Notes: generated by a model not told the origin, from the letters alone. Positions 26,776 through 35,168 are shown, numbered from the stretch's first letter. The stretch: DNA of 64,000 nucleotides from CAYMEV01 sp964389675 [NCBI: uncultured Candidatus Sumerlaeota bacterium] (GCA_964389675.1 CAYMEV010000014.1:1-64000), one strand, 5' to 3'. Numbers and translations: made by a program.

Positions 26776-28254
26776 ATGATAATGAATATATCAAAGGTCA
26801 TATACTGGGCTGAAAGGAGATATGGAGATAATACAGCCCTTATCTACAATGATTCTGAGATCAGTTTCCATAAGCTCAGGGAGAATACAGAAAAATATAT
26901 TCATTATTTCTCTCTGCTGGATCTTGACAGGAAAAAGCCGATAGCGGTCAGCCTTCCCAATATTCCGGAATTTATCTATATAACCATGGCACTAAACAGC
27001 CTTGGCATACCTGTAATACTTACCAATACTGCCATATCAAGTATGGAGCTTTCCTATATACTTGAGGATTCAGGGGCTGAAATGCTCATATCCTACAGGA
27101 TACCGGAAGATTATGCCAGAAGGGTATCAGCATTAGCAGCACATTCAGGAAAGAATATAAAATTTATTGATATAAGGGAACCGTCTGTTATGGACCCGGG
27201 TTCTCTACTGACTGATTATATTGAAAGGCTGGAGCCGAAAAAGGTCTTTATTCCGCTGAAAGACCCATGCTCTTCTGTAATAATATATACATCCGGCGAA
27301 GAGGGCTATCTCATGGGAGCGTCCCTTTCATATTCAAACCTGATGTCAAACATCCTTGTTACAAGGGAATATATGAGCCTTACCATGAATGATGTCTTAT
27401 TTTCACTCCTGCCCTTTTATCATGCATTCGGATTTTCAAACACCCTGCTTACAGGCCTGCTGGAAGGCTCAAAACAGCTTCTTATTGACAGGTACAGGAC
27501 ATCCCAGATACTTGAATTCATACAGAAATACAGAATTACCAGGATTCAGAGTGTCCCCATGATGTTTTACACCATATTCAATCACAGGCATATCGACAGG
27601 TATGATATAAGCTCCCTGAAGAAATGCATTTCAGGCGGTTCGCCTATGGATGCAGAATTTCAGAAGTATGTCAATGAAAAGTATCAGATAGGCATCCACC
27701 AGGGCTTTGGTATTACAGAGGCATCTGCAGCTGTTACCTTTAATTTCCTGGATGAGGATATTGTATACGGGTCCTGCGGCAAAATTCTCCCAATATTCAA
27801 ATCCAAGATAGTTGATGAAACAGGCAGGGTCTTAAGGGCCGGAGAAACAGGGGAGATGCATATTAAGGGCCCAAGCATCACAGACAGGTATATTGGCAGG
27901 TTTTCAGACTGCAGGGACAGGTTTGCTGAAGACGGCTGGTTTAAAACAGGGGATTATTTTATGATTGATAAGGAAGGAAACCATTTTTTTAAGGGGCTCA
28001 AAAAGAATATGTACCTGGTCGGGGGCTATAATGTATATCCCAGGGAAGTGGAAAGGATAATAGCAATGATTGAAGGGGTTGAGAAGGCCAGGGTATATTC
28101 TGCAGAAAAAGACAGCAAGGGAAACTACATAATATCTGCAGACATAACCATAAAAGGATCGGCTGAAAAAGAGGGTATCTTCAGGGAAATCTGCACATTA
28201 TTATCACCATATAAAATTCCATCAAGGATAGAATGGATAGTAAAAAATGATTAA
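26776..28254 (+). CDS. AMP-binding (acyl-CoA synthetase-like) protein lacking A10 motif
   Basis: This 492-aa protein has the ANL superfamily fold: A3 region YTSGEEGYLMGA (171-182), A5 GFGITEAS, A7 GWFKTGD and A8 GGYNVYPREVE. Two features depart from active ligases. The phosphate-binding loop normally reads TSGTTGxPKG, but here the Lys is replaced by Met. The protein also ends at YKIPSRIEWIVKND, before the A10 motif (GKxxR) whose Lys is needed for adenylation. It may be inactive, act only in thioester transfer, or use a partner. Its stop overlaps the DUF362 gene start by 8 bp, implying co-expression. A second ATG at 26782 has better ribosome-binding-site spacing (AAGGA) and could be the true start. 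Confidence 0.87.
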   Translation: MIMNISKVIYWAERRYGDNTALIYNDSEISFHKLRENTEKYIHYFSLLDLDRKKPIAVSLPNIPEFIYITMALNSLGIPVILTNTAISSMELSYILEDSGAEMLISYRIPEDYARRVSALAAHSGKNIKFIDIREPSVMDPGSLLTDYIERLEPKKVFIPLKDPCSSVIIYTSGEEGYLMGASLSYSNLMSNILVTREYMSLTMNDVLFSLLPFYHAFGFSNTLLTGLLEGSKQLLIDRYRTSQILEFIQKYRITRIQSVPMMFYTIFNHRHIDRYDISSLKKCISGGSPMDAEFQKYVNEKYQIGIHQGFGITEASAAVTFNFLDEDIVYGSCGKILPIFKSKIVDETGRVLRAGETGEMHIKGPSITDRYIGRFSDCRDRFAEDGWFKTGDYFMIDKEGNHFFKGLKKNMYLVGGYNVYPREVERIIAMIEGVEKARVYSAEKDSKGNYIISADITIKGSAEKEGIFREICTLLSPYKIPSRIEWIVKND

Positions 28255-29473
28255 TAACTCGAAAGCCAGGCCGGCAGTGGCTATTGTAAAAAACAGCAGT
28301 ATCAGCCGCAATAACCTGGATTTTTCATCCCCTGAACTGGATGCCATAAAACAGCTGATTGAACGGGGAGCAGGATATTCAGACAACTTTTTTAGCTCAG
28401 TCAGGTCAATGAAGGTCTTCATAAAACCTAACCTTGTAAGGCCTGACCCGGTAAACAACCCTTCGCTCTCTACTGATGGAAGGGTGATACTTGCTTTAAC
28501 AGACCTGCTTTCAGATCATGGTGCATCTCAGATCGCCTTAGGGGACAATCCGGGATACGGGCTTGATTTTTCCACTGCTTTGAAGGATTCTAAACTTGAG
28601 CCTGAACTGAAAGCCAGGGGAGTCAGGCTTGTAAACATTGATAAACTGCCGAGGAAAAGCGTTTTTAATGAAAATGCCGTCCTTTTTAAGGATTATCAGA
28701 TGCCGGTCCTGGATCATGATCTGTTTATAAATCTGCCAAAGATGAAGACACACATGCACGCAATGGTCTCCCTTTCAGTTAAGAACCTCTACGGCCTTGT
28801 CGTTGATGACCAGAGGCTTACTTTTCACAGGGAGGACCTGCACAGGAAACTTGCAGAACTTCTGTATATACACTGGCCTGATCTGAATATTATTGACGGG
28901 CTTATACCCATGGAAGGCCAGGCACCTCTCTATGGCAGTGCAGTATATGGATTCAATACCCTTGTAATCAGCAGGAATATTATGGGTGCTGATACAGTAG
29001 CTTCAGGCTTGATGGGTTTTGACCCGCAGGAGATAACAAAACTTAGGATAGCCCGCAGCCTTGGTTTCGGCTCTATTGACATTAATGATTACAGCCTTTT
29101 CGGAGACAGCTTTGAAGAGATAAAGAAAAGGTTTTCAAGGCCCGTGCTGAGCAGTGCAGGGGTTTATGACAGGATCCTGTCGCTTGAGTGCGGTGTATGC
29201 AGCGGATGCCTCTCCGGGATCAGGCACAGCCTTGACAAGCTTTCTTTTGAGGGCAGCCTTGAAAAAATTAAGGGGGAAATTGCCATATTCAGCGGTAAAG
29301 CTGTTCAAAACCGGGAAATATTAAAGGATTTCCATGGAAAGCTTATCCTTTATGGGAACTGTGCACTGGATGTCCAGTTCTATGATTCAGCAAGAAGGAA
29401 CAGGGCTGTTATAGTACCCGGATGCGCCCCGCATATTTTTGACCTTTATAATGCCATTAAGAAAGGATTATGA
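28247..29473 (+). CDS. DUF362 domain protein with C-terminal Cys cluster
   Basis: The 408-aa protein matches DUF362: FIKPNLVRPDP, a GDNPGYGLDF segment, LPKMKTHMHAMVSLSVKNL near residue 165, and DGLIPMEGQAPLYG. DUF362 proteins often carry ferredoxin-like Fe-S domains and occur near redox or biosynthetic genes, but their reaction is unknown. Here the C-terminal third has CGVCSGC near residue 312, plus Cys residues in YGNCAL and PGCAPH. These could hold an Fe-S cluster, although a complete 4Fe-4S CxxCxxCxxxCP motif is absent. It overlaps the upstream adenylate-forming gene by 8 bp and ruvX by 4 bp, so this is a tightly coupled operon. Confidence 0.85.
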   Translation: MINNSKARPAVAIVKNSSISRNNLDFSSPELDAIKQLIERGAGYSDNFFSSVRSMKVFIKPNLVRPDPVNNPSLSTDGRVILALTDLLSDHGASQIALGDNPGYGLDFSTALKDSKLEPELKARGVRLVNIDKLPRKSVFNENAVLFKDYQMPVLDHDLFINLPKMKTHMHAMVSLSVKNLYGLVVDDQRLTFHREDLHRKLAELLYIHWPDLNIIDGLIPMEGQAPLYGSAVYGFNTLVISRNIMGADTVASGLMGFDPQEITKLRIARSLGFGSIDINDYSLFGDSFEEIKKRFSRPVLSSAGVYDRILSLECGVCSGCLSGIRHSLDKLSFEGSLEKIKGEIAIFSGKAVQNREILKDFHGKLILYGNCALDVQFYDSARRNRAVIVPGCAPHIFDLYNAIKKGL

Positions 29474-29889
29474 TGGGAAGGCTGCTGGGACTCGATATAG
29501 GAAAGAAGCGCATAGGGATCGCTACCTCTGATGAAGCAAGGATCATTGCTTTCCCCCATTCAGTCTATAATCTTAATTCACTGGATGATTTCATTATTTT
29601 CCTTGATAAGCTGATTAAAGAGAAGAATATTGACAGAGTGGTCATCGGCCTGCCCAGAAGGACAGACAGGGAAGGTGAGACTGAAAGCTCCGTCTTTGCA
29701 AGGGAGATGAAGAAAACGATTGAAGAAAGGCTGAATATTGATACAGTTCTGTATGATGAGAGATTAAGCACTGTAGAGGCAAGAAGGGACCTTACCTCAA
29801 TGGGGATCAATGCAAAAAAACAGAAAAAGATGATTGATATGGCAGCAGCCCGGATCATACTTCAGGCATATATCGACAGCCAGAGATGA
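29470..29889 (+). CDS. ruvX: RuvX/YqgF family putative Holliday junction resolvase
   Basis: The 139-aa protein has the RNase H-like fold of the YqgF family. LGLDIGKKRIGIA carries the first catalytic Asp (Asp9), VVIGLPRRTD follows the second strand, and DERLST with a later Asp in KKMIDMAAA completes the site. The family acts in pre-16S rRNA 5' processing and possibly recombination. Length is normal. It overlaps the DUF362 gene and mltG by 4 bp each. The ruvX-mltG pairing is common in bacterial genomes. Confidence 0.93.
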   Translation: MMGRLLGLDIGKKRIGIATSDEARIIAFPHSVYNLNSLDDFIIFLDKLIKEKNIDRVVIGLPRRTDREGETESSVFAREMKKTIEERLNIDTVLYDERLSTVEARRDLTSMGINAKKQKKMIDMAAARIILQAYIDSQR

Positions 29890-30920
29890 AAAAAACCGCG
29901 ATCCATAAATTTCTTAAAAGAGCTTTCCTGGGTATTTCCCTTCTTCTAATTGCAGCAGTCTGTACTGCATATTACTTGTATAACAGGCTGGAGGCCTTCG
30001 GCAACAGAATTAATATTACAGATGAGCCGGTACTGCTGAACATTGAAAAGGGTGCTTCAGTATCTGAGGTTGTCAGACTGCTCTATGAAAAGAAAGTGAC
30101 AGGAAGTGAAGCCAGGGCCCTGCTTTATTACCGTGTGTTCTTCAGGAATCAGACTCTGAAGGCCGGCTTTTACAGGCTGCCTGAAGCATCAAGCCTCCAT
30201 GATGTCCTTGACATGATAATAAAGGGGGATATAGCAACAGAAAAGCTGACAATCATTGAAGGTTCCACCATATGGGAGATAAATGAGGTGATCAGCGGTT
30301 CTAAAATTACCGGCAGGGACGATTTTTTTATGCTATGCTACAATAAAGAGTTTCTGGCGGAGCTGAAAATACCCTTTGGCATAATAGAGGGCTTTATATA
30401 CCCGGATACTTATGTATTTCCTTTAGGCATTCCTGTTAAGGATGCTGTAAGGATAATGGTGGCGAGGTCATTTGATATATATGAAAAGATATCAGAAACA
30501 GCAACAAACCCGATGGATATCGGGGAGGCAATGATCCTTGCATCATTGATTGAAAAGGAATCCCCCAGTAAGGAAGAGGGCCCTGTTATTGCCTCTGTAT
30601 ACCTTAACAGGCTGGATATAAACATGCTCCTTCAGTGTGACCCTACTGTAATATATGCACTGAAGAGGAACAGGCTATATGACGGGAGATTGCTCAAAAA
30701 GGACCTGTCCTTTGATGACCCCTACAATACATACCTTTATAAGGGGCTTCCTCCCTCGCCAATCGCAAGTCCTGGATATTACTCCATATTTTCCGCAATG
30801 AACCCTGCCAGGACTGATTATTTATATTTTGTGGCTAAGGATGACAGCTCGCATGTGTTTGCTGAAACATACAGGGAGCATCAGAGAAATATTATTAAAG
30901 TGAGGAAAAACAAAAAATGA
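29886..30920 (+). CDS. mltG: endolytic transglycosylase MltG (YceG-like)
   Basis: MltG cleaves nascent glycan strands of peptidoglycan at the inner membrane, helping to end chain elongation. The 344-aa protein has one N-terminal transmembrane helix (about 12-32), a LysM-like subdomain (INIEKGASVSEVVRLLYEKK) and the YceG catalytic domain. LIEKESPSKEEGPVIASVYLNR contains the catalytic Glu, and LQCDPTVIYAL and NTYLYKGLPPSPIASPG are family signatures. Length matches. It follows ruvX with a 4-bp overlap and overlaps the next small exported-protein gene by 4 bp. Confidence 0.94.
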   Translation: MKKTAIHKFLKRAFLGISLLLIAAVCTAYYLYNRLEAFGNRINITDEPVLLNIEKGASVSEVVRLLYEKKVTGSEARALLYYRVFFRNQTLKAGFYRLPEASSLHDVLDMIIKGDIATEKLTIIEGSTIWEINEVISGSKITGRDDFFMLCYNKEFLAELKIPFGIIEGFIYPDTYVFPLGIPVKDAVRIMVARSFDIYEKISETATNPMDIGEAMILASLIEKESPSKEEGPVIASVYLNRLDINMLLQCDPTVIYALKRNRLYDGRLLKKDLSFDDPYNTYLYKGLPPSPIASPGYYSIFSAMNPARTDYLYFVAKDDSSHVFAETYREHQRNIIKVRKNKK

Positions 30921-31267
30921 AAAATAAAAAAGCATACCTGCTTCTGTTCAGCCTTCTTTTTGTCTTCTGCTGTACAGAAAGTATCTGTATCGGTGACTGC
31001 AGTTTTGATATTTCAGTTGATACCGGGCTTCTTATATATCAGCCTTCAGATTTTAACAATACAAGGGTAAGAATAAAGGTCCCCGGAAAATCTTTCACTG
31101 TATCAGATGGTGAAGGCAGGGTGAAATACAGGGATATTGACAGCAGAATACCGGTCGACACCGCGATTATGAATGATATAAGAGATCTTCCCGATGCTGA
31201 TATCTATCTTTATATTCAAATTACAGAGGGAAGCATGGTCTTACGAGGAATAAGCTATAAACTTTAA
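30917..31267 (+). CDS. small exported protein of unknown function
   Basis: I do not recognise this 116-aa protein. It has a hydrophobic N-terminal signal (about 7-20; LLLFSLLFVFCC) with no proper lipobox (Phe at -1), followed by Cys residues at CIGDC that could form a disulfide. The remaining 90 residues alternate beta-type hydrophobic and polar residues (RVRIKVPGKSFTV, then YLYIQITEGSMVLRGISY), consistent with a small beta domain in the periplasm. It overlaps mltG by 4 bp and precedes a 5'-nucleotidase lipoprotein gene by 17 bp. Translational coupling to mltG suggests an envelope role, as an inference. Confidence 0.6.
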   Translation: MKNKKAYLLLFSLLFVFCCTESICIGDCSFDISVDTGLLIYQPSDFNNTRVRIKVPGKSFTVSDGEGRVKYRDIDSRIPVDTAIMNDIRDLPDADIYLYIQITEGSMVLRGISYKL

Positions 31268-31284
31268 TACATAAGGAGATTAAA

Positions 31285-32817
31285 ATGCAGAAAAGATATC
31301 AGGCAGGTGCATGGATCCTGATCATTATTGCATTAATAATGATTCAGTTCTCATCATGCTCATCCGCCGGAAGGGAATACAGAAATGAAATTGAGTACAC
31401 TGTCCTGTTCTTCAATGATATTCACGGGACCCTTTTTCCCTATAGTGAGGATGAGGACGGGCAGGTAAATCAATATGGCGGAATTACATATATTTCAAGG
31501 CTGGTCAAGGATATAAGAACAGAGAATGGTAAAACAGGCAAAAAGACCTTCCTTCTGTTTGGAGGGGATATTCTGCAGGGCAGCCTCATGTCGACCATAT
31601 TCAAGGGTTACCCGGATGTACTGTGCTTTAATGAAATGGGGGTCGATGTAATGGTAATCGGGAATCACGAGTTTGATTACACGATACCAAATTTCATGCT
31701 GCTTATGCAGACAGCAAAATTTCCGTTCATTTCATCAAATATTATGTATGACGGAAGGCTGATGTGCAAACCTTTCGTAAAGCTGGAGCTTTCAGATGAT
31801 CTTTATATAACTGTTATAGGGACCACAATAAAGGATATATTTGATGTTGCTGACAAAAGGCTGCTGGAGGGGATTACAACAACAGATTCAGTGGAGTCCA
31901 TTAGAAAATATATTGATGAATTCAGCCAGGAGGGCCCGATAATTGTACTTTCCCATAATGAACTGGATACCGAGAAGAAGATAGCTGAAACCTATAACAG
32001 CATAGATGCCCTTATAACAGGGCACGATCATATTCTGATCGACCCCTGCCTTCAGCTAAATAATGTGTGCATATTTCAGGCATACCAGAAGGGAAAATAC
32101 CTGGGCAGGCTTGAAATGGCGTATTATCCTGATGATGGTGAGTCGCTGATAAAGGATTACAGGTATTATAAAATAACCCCGGAATTAAAAGAGGATGAAA
32201 ATGTAAGCAGGATAATAAACGGCTATAAGGAACAGCTTGATGCTCAGTTTTCAGACCCGATAGGCCGTACAGAAACATTTCTGGAAGGGGAAAGGCAGAA
32301 GATAAGATGCAGCGAGACTAATCTCGGAAATTTCATCGCAGACAGTGTAAGGGGGTTCTTTAATACTGATATCGTATTCATAAATTCAGGGTCAGTAAGG
32401 TCCAGTATTAACAAAGGAACGATATCCCTGGGTGATATCTATAATTCTCTTACATTTGATAATGACATATACATTCTTGAATTAACCGGGAAGGAAATAA
32501 TGGAGGTACTGGAAAAATCATTCGGCATAAACTATAATTATGGCGGTTTCCTTATTCAGTCAGGACTGAAAATTGAGCTTGAGGAAAGAGAAATTAAAAA
32601 GGTTCAGGTCATAAATGCAGGCGAAGAGCTGTTGCCTGATAAATCTTACAAGGTTGCGGTTAACAGCTTTATTGCCAACGGCGGGGATCATTACAGCATA
32701 CTTGCATCAAAAGGGAAGGAAAAACAGTATATTTCCCTGAGGGATCTTGTAATCGACACGATAATGGCAAAGAAGACTATAAATCCATCAACAGACGGCA
32801 GGATTTTATATAAATAG
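31285..32817 (+). CDS. 5'-nucleotidase/UshA-family metallophosphatase lipoprotein
   Basis: The 510-aa protein has a lipoprotein signal with lipidated Cys25 (FSSC, Phe at -3). The calcineurin-like metallophosphatase domain follows with FFNDIHG, GGDILQGSL, GNHEFDY, LSHNE and TGHDH, giving the two-metal ligand set. The C-terminal 5'-nucleotidase domain contains GNFIADSVR, FINSGSVRS and FIANGGDHY (substrate stacking region). Such surface or periplasmic enzymes hydrolyse nucleotides or UDP-sugars for purine scavenging. AAGGAGA lies before the ATG. It ends the operon beginning at 26776. Confidence 0.93.
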   Translation: MQKRYQAGAWILIIIALIMIQFSSCSSAGREYRNEIEYTVLFFNDIHGTLFPYSEDEDGQVNQYGGITYISRLVKDIRTENGKTGKKTFLLFGGDILQGSLMSTIFKGYPDVLCFNEMGVDVMVIGNHEFDYTIPNFMLLMQTAKFPFISSNIMYDGRLMCKPFVKLELSDDLYITVIGTTIKDIFDVADKRLLEGITTTDSVESIRKYIDEFSQEGPIIVLSHNELDTEKKIAETYNSIDALITGHDHILIDPCLQLNNVCIFQAYQKGKYLGRLEMAYYPDDGESLIKDYRYYKITPELKEDENVSRIINGYKEQLDAQFSDPIGRTETFLEGERQKIRCSETNLGNFIADSVRGFFNTDIVFINSGSVRSSINKGTISLGDIYNSLTFDNDIYILELTGKEIMEVLEKSFGINYNYGGFLIQSGLKIELEEREIKKVQVINAGEELLPDKSYKVAVNSFIANGGDHYSILASKGKEKQYISLRDLVIDTIMAKKTINPSTDGRILYK

Positions 32818-32825
32818 AAATTAAC

Positions 32826-32854
32826 TTTACAATATTTTGATATTGGCATATGCT
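32826..32854 (+). promoter_or_regulatory. possible promoter of the PLP trans-sulfuration enzyme gene
   Basis: TTTACA (32826-32831), a 17-bp spacer and TATGCT (32849-32854), about 38 bp before the ATG at 32893. The -10 element is weak. Confidence 0.3.
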
Positions 32855-32892
32855 CATATTGCAAAAATTAAAAATATCAAAGGAGAATTTTC

Positions 32893-34077
32893 ATGCATAA
32901 TCTAAAAGATTCAAAGATAGACACAAAGACAGTACATGCAGGTATCTACGAGGATTGTTTCGGCTCTGTGGTACCTCCTATCTACCAGGTTTCCACATTC
33001 AAGTTCAAAAATGCTGACCATGGTGCAGACCTTTTTGCAGGAAAGTGCAAGGGGTATATATACACAAGGATGGCAAACCCGACAATAGAAAGCCTTGAGT
33101 GCTCAGTAGCCGCTCTCGAGAACGGGCATAAAGGCCTGGGCTGCGGGTCCGGCATGGCGGCTATTACAACCATACTCATGTCACTGCTGAAAAAGGGTGA
33201 TCATATTATATGCTCTGATGCAGTCTATGGCCCTACTAATACACTCTTAAAGACCATCCTGAACCAGTATGGAATTGAGAACGATATTGTTGATACAAGC
33301 AATATTGATAATATAAAATCGAAAGTCAGAAAGAATACCAGGATAGTCTATGTCGAAACCCCTGGTAACCCTACTCTGGTTGTATCAGATATAAATGCCA
33401 TATCAAAACTGACAAAGAAGATAGGGGCATACCTGATTGTAGACAATACATTCATGAGCCCGGTACTGCAGAGGCCTCTTGAGCTTGGTGCAGATATTGT
33501 TGTGCACAGCATGACGAAGTTTCTGAACGGCCACGGCGACGTTGTAGCCGGGATGATAGTAGTCAAGGACGAAGACATGTATAAGAATGTTAGAAGGACA
33601 CTTAACCATCTTGGCGGGACAATTGACCCGTTTAATTCCTTTCTGGTGCACAGGGGGATCAAAACACTTGCAATAAGGATGCAGAGGCACTGCGAAAATG
33701 CTTCTGAGATTGCAAAGTACCTTGAATCTCATAAAAAGGTTGATTGGGTTAGATATCCAGGCCTGAAAAGCCACCCGCAGTATAATATTCATAAGAAACA
33801 GACTTCCGGGGGAGGTGGGATCATATCCTTTGGACTGAAAGGCGGCCTGAAGGCGGGGAAAAAAATGATGAACAGCGTCGGATTATTTGCACTTGCTGTC
33901 AGCCTCGGAGGTGTAGAAAGCCTGATACAGCATCCTGCATCAATGACCCATGCAGGAATGAAAAAGGAAGACAGGCTTTCTGCAAATATAACAGACGGGC
34001 TGGTCAGGATCTCCGTGGGAATAGAGAATGTTGATGACCTTATCAAAGACCTTGAAAAGTCAATGAGCAAATTATAG
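32893..34077 (+). CDS. Cys/Met metabolism PLP enzyme (methionine gamma-lyase or cystathionine gamma-lyase/synthase type)
   Basis: The 394-aa protein is a trans-sulfuration-family fold-type I PLP enzyme. Visible signatures are YTRMANPTIESLE, GLGCGSGMAAI (phosphate loop), YVETPGNPTL, the PLP-binding Asp in VDNTF, and Lys209 in HSMTKFLNGHGDVVAGM that forms the Schiff base. FLNGHGDVVAG is common in methionine gamma-lyases, but the Cys that marks that enzyme (in a YGCT loop) is Pro here (VYGPT), so the substrate is unsettled. It would cleave or form C-S bonds in methionine/cysteine metabolism, in some cases releasing methanethiol or H2S. A DUF1847 gene follows 3 bp after the stop. Confidence 0.9.
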   Translation: MHNLKDSKIDTKTVHAGIYEDCFGSVVPPIYQVSTFKFKNADHGADLFAGKCKGYIYTRMANPTIESLECSVAALENGHKGLGCGSGMAAITTILMSLLKKGDHIICSDAVYGPTNTLLKTILNQYGIENDIVDTSNIDNIKSKVRKNTRIVYVETPGNPTLVVSDINAISKLTKKIGAYLIVDNTFMSPVLQRPLELGADIVVHSMTKFLNGHGDVVAGMIVVKDEDMYKNVRRTLNHLGGTIDPFNSFLVHRGIKTLAIRMQRHCENASEIAKYLESHKKVDWVRYPGLKSHPQYNIHKKQTSGGGGIISFGLKGGLKAGKKMMNSVGLFALAVSLGGVESLIQHPASMTHAGMKKEDRLSANITDGLVRISVGIENVDDLIKDLEKSMSKL

Positions 34078-34080
34078 GTA

Positions 34081-34644
34081 ATGAAATGTCATCTCTGCAT
34101 CGATAAAAAGTGCCATACAGAAGGCAAGGACTGCTCCGGGATTGAAGGGAAGCCGGAATTATCCAGGGAATATATTAATGCAGGCAGTATCGAGGCGGAT
34201 TATTATAATAAATATAACAGGTTTCAGGAGCTTGTTGAATATTGCAGATTGAACGGCTATACCAGGATTGGTATAGCCTTCTGCATAGGGCTTGCCTCCG
34301 AAGCTGAGGCTTTCTGCAGTATGCTTGAAAGCTTCGGGTTTATAATAGATTCTGTCTGCTGTAAGATCGGCGGTATAGACAAGGATGATGCTGGATTAAA
34401 AAAGATAAACAAGGGGCAGTATGAGTCCATGTGCAACCCGTATTTTCAGGCAGAGATACTCAACAGGAGCAAAACGGACCTGAATATTATCTTTGGCCTA
34501 TGTATGGGGCATGATATCGAATTTTCAAAACACTCAAAAGCTCCTGTGACAACATTCCTTGTCAAAGACAGGGTGCTTGGCCATAATCCGGCTGCAAGTG
34601 TCTATTCGAAGTATGTACAAAAGAAAATAATGCAGGACGGCTGA
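34081..34644 (+). CDS. DUF1847 Cys-rich putative metal-binding protein
   Basis: The 187-aa protein matches DUF1847, a family known mostly from anaerobes. The N-terminus MKCHLCIDKKCHTEGKDC has a Cys-rich motif that likely binds metal. GIAFCIGLASEAE and LCMGHDIEFSKHSKAPVTTF are family segments, with a central SVCCKIGG. Function is unknown; the conserved Cys residues and GHD motif suggest a redox or metal site. The gene begins 3 bp after the PLP enzyme gene, so a link to sulfur amino acid metabolism is likely but unproven. Confidence 0.85.
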   Translation: MKCHLCIDKKCHTEGKDCSGIEGKPELSREYINAGSIEADYYNKYNRFQELVEYCRLNGYTRIGIAFCIGLASEAEAFCSMLESFGFIIDSVCCKIGGIDKDDAGLKKINKGQYESMCNPYFQAEILNRSKTDLNIIFGLCMGHDIEFSKHSKAPVTTFLVKDRVLGHNPAASVYSKYVQKKIMQDG

Positions 34645-34663
34645 AATTATACCGGCCAGAAGT

Positions 34664-34688
34664 AAAACAGGGATTCAGGAACTGTTTT
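34664..34688. terminator. possible bidirectional terminator between converging genes
   Basis: AAAACAG (34664-34670) and CTGTTTT (34682-34688) form a weak AU-rich stem around an 11-nt loop, with an A-tract on one side and a T-tract on the other. It lies where the DUF1847 gene and the receiver-protein gene converge, overlapping the end of the latter. Confidence 0.35.
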
Positions 34689-35046
34689 CTTCAAGCCCCC
34701 TTATAATATCAATAAGCCTGCTGATCTTGTAAGGTTTGGGAAGAAAGATAGTCCTGTCCCTGGTGTTTGCTTCGCAGCAGTCTTTTTCCAGAAATGAGCC
34801 TGAAGTGAGTATCACAGGCACGGGCCGGTTGAGCTTGCTGATCTCGGATATGAGGTCCTCACCGCTTAAATCCTTCATCTGTTTGTCAGTTATGACCAGA
34901 TCGATATCCTTATTCATATTGAAAGCCTCGAGCGCCTGAAATCCCGATGAACAAGGGATAATACGATAGTCAAAGCCTGAAAGGACCTCGCTTTCTATGG
35001 AAAGCAGTGTTTCATCATCATCAACCAATAAAATAGTCCTGATCAT
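34675..35046 (-). CDS. stand-alone response-regulator receiver protein (CheY-like)
   Basis: The 123-aa protein is a single REC domain: acidic pair in LLVDDDE, phosphoacceptor Asp54 in LVITDKQM, the Ser/Thr switch in ILTSGS and conserved Lys in LPKPY. There is no output domain, so it acts by protein contact or as a phosphorelay intermediate. It could serve the hybrid kinase encoded at 47770, which is an inference. No Shine-Dalgarno is present. A consensus promoter places the predicted transcription start on the A of the ATG, so the mRNA is probably leaderless. Confidence 0.92.
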   Translation of the reverse strand: MIRTILLVDDDETLLSIESEVLSGFDYRIIPCSSGFQALEAFNMNKDIDLVITDKQMKDLSGEDLISEISKLNRPVPVILTSGSFLEKDCCEANTRDRTIFLPKPYKISRLIDIIRGLEENSS

Positions 35047-35052
35047 GAAACC

Positions 35053-35081
35053 ATTATAATTGCTGATATCAGCTATGTCAA
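35053..35081 (-). promoter_or_regulatory. consensus sigma70 promoter of the receiver-protein gene, leaderless, with operator-like palindrome
   Basis: On the minus strand TTGACA (35076-35081), a 17-bp spacer and TATAAT (35053-35058) match the consensus at all 12 bases. Only 6 nt (GGTTTC) separate the -10 from the ATG, putting the expected +1 at 35046, the A of the start codon. The spacer contains the perfect 12-bp palindrome GCTGATATCAGC (35062-35073), a natural operator position. Confidence 0.65.
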
Positions 35082-35104
35082 AAATAAATTATTCTATTAT
35101 TTAC

Positions 35105-35133
35105 TTGAAATTTTTAAGCAATGATAATATAAA
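35105..35133 (+). promoter_or_regulatory. probable glmS promoter
   Basis: TTGAAA (35105-35110), a 17-bp spacer and TATAAA (35128-35133). Predicted start near 35140 gives a leader of about 29 nt with AAAGGAGG before the ATG at 35169. The leader is too short for a glmS ribozyme and none is seen. Confidence 0.5.
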
Positions 35134-35168
35134 ATTTGGTGTAGAAGGCAGGGTAAAAGGAGGATCTA

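Noticed and set aside
35110-35168. glmS ribozyme in the glmS leader
   Set aside because: The leader from the predicted promoter is only about 29 nt and has no ribozyme-like sequence.
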